Shown one piece after another: positions 5,438 through 5,617 of a stretch of 5,617 nt of DNA (positions within the stretch are counted from its first letter, which is position 1; every line of letters starts with the position of its first letter). The DNA is taken from assembly GCA_013043085.1 (NCBI GenBank), contig JABDOU010000073.1, positions 1 to 5,617 on the forward strand, given 5' to 3'. This DNA comes from Acidimicrobiia bacterium (GTDB lineage Bacteria > Actinomycetota > Acidimicrobiia > Spongiisociales > SHLN01). The notes below the pieces were generated by a model, which was not told the origin of the DNA, ran no database searches, and was given only the letters and a program-made list of their open reading frames with translations. The translations under genes were made by a program, and so were the position numbers.

Positions 5438-5480
5438 TTATCCACAGTTTCCACAGGTTTCCACAGGGGGTTGTGCACAA
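5438..5480 (+). promoter_or_regulatory. DnaA-box cluster
   Basis: TTATCCACA (5438-5446) is a perfect DnaA box. GTTTCCACA at 5447-5455 and again at 5457-5465 each differ from TTWTNCACA only at the first base. TTGTGCACAA (5471-5480) is a palindrome that reads as a near-consensus box on both strands. The boxes face the same way and start 9, 10 and 14 nt apart, close to one helical turn. Such arrays occur at replication origins and at some DnaA-regulated promoters. No dnaA, dnaN, rpmH or parB gene is in view, so which of these applies is open. Confidence 0.6.
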
Positions 5481-5617
5481 CCAGATGGGCACAAGAGGTC
5501 AAAGACTCTTTTCGCGGGAAGCACAGATTGTTTCGCGCTTCGCTCCGTGAGAACAGGATGCGGGAGACCGTGCAGTCAGAGAACCCGGCAAGCATCAGCA
5601 TTCAGATGGTGTAGGCC

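Larger units (their letters stand above)
5141..5617. other. long non-coding region with regulatory signals
   Basis: I find no credible gene in these 477 nt. The open frames have no family resemblance, no good ribosome site and run across the inverted repeats. What the region holds: two inverted repeats near the HTH gene, the DnaA-box cluster, and three copies of TTTCGCG (5369-5375, 5510-5516, 5531-5537), two of them preceded by a further T. A further candidate minus-strand -10 (TATATC, 5205 to 5200) has only a poor -35. A gene starting past the right edge on the plus strand would make this a divergent promoter or origin region. Confidence 0.5.

Noticed and set aside
5360..5614. Plus-strand open frame of 84 codons across the DnaA boxes
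   Set aside because: Its product is low in recognisable structure, it has no ribosome site, and it crosses clear DnaA-binding sites.

Overview
The window reads as an ordinary chromosomal segment of an actinomycete (Actinomycetota) of moderately high GC. Two markers support this. One is an MshA-type glycosyltransferase, the first committed enzyme of mycothiol synthesis. The other is an actinobacterial-style ClpS followed directly by a DUF2017 protein. A more precise placement (for example Acidimicrobiia) is a guess that the sequence alone does not prove.

Left half, + strand (1-3063): the genes are packed as one probable operon. The tail of an unidentified gene (ends at 70) overlaps by ATGA a BioF2/FemAB-like acyltransferase (67-984). 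That gene overlaps by ATGA the MshA homologue (981-2222), which overlaps by 23 nt a YbjN-domain protein (2200-2616). After a 93-nt gap comes a small four-helix membrane protein (2710-3063). The mshA-YbjN pair is a known actinobacterial neighbourhood (Rv0486-Rv0487 in M. tuberculosis). The coupled acyltransferase is the unusual partner.

Middle (3064-3209): this is a convergent intergenic region. It holds three tandem 16-17 nt repeats followed by a perfect inverted repeat that may stop transcription from both sides.

Right half, - strand (5140 down to 3210): a short helix-turn-helix protein, ClpS and a DUF2017 protein are joined by 4-nt and 1-nt overlaps and form a compact N-degron/Clp-protease adaptor operon. 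Below it, after an 82-nt gap, lies a separate secreted lipoprotein of the intradiol ring-cleavage dioxygenase family with all four iron ligands present.

Right end (5141-5617): no convincing gene. The 477 nt hold two inverted repeats in the likely leader of the HTH-clpS operon; one is an 11-bp perfect stem inside a roughly 82-nt foldable element. They also hold a tight cluster of DnaA-box-like sites (5438-5480), beginning with a perfect TTATCCACA, which could be part of a replication origin or a DnaA-controlled promoter.

Most of the window is recognisable. The parts least explained by known annotation are the right-hand non-coding region, the HTH gene fused into the clpS operon, and an MshA that appears to lack one lysine of the inositol-phosphate pocket.
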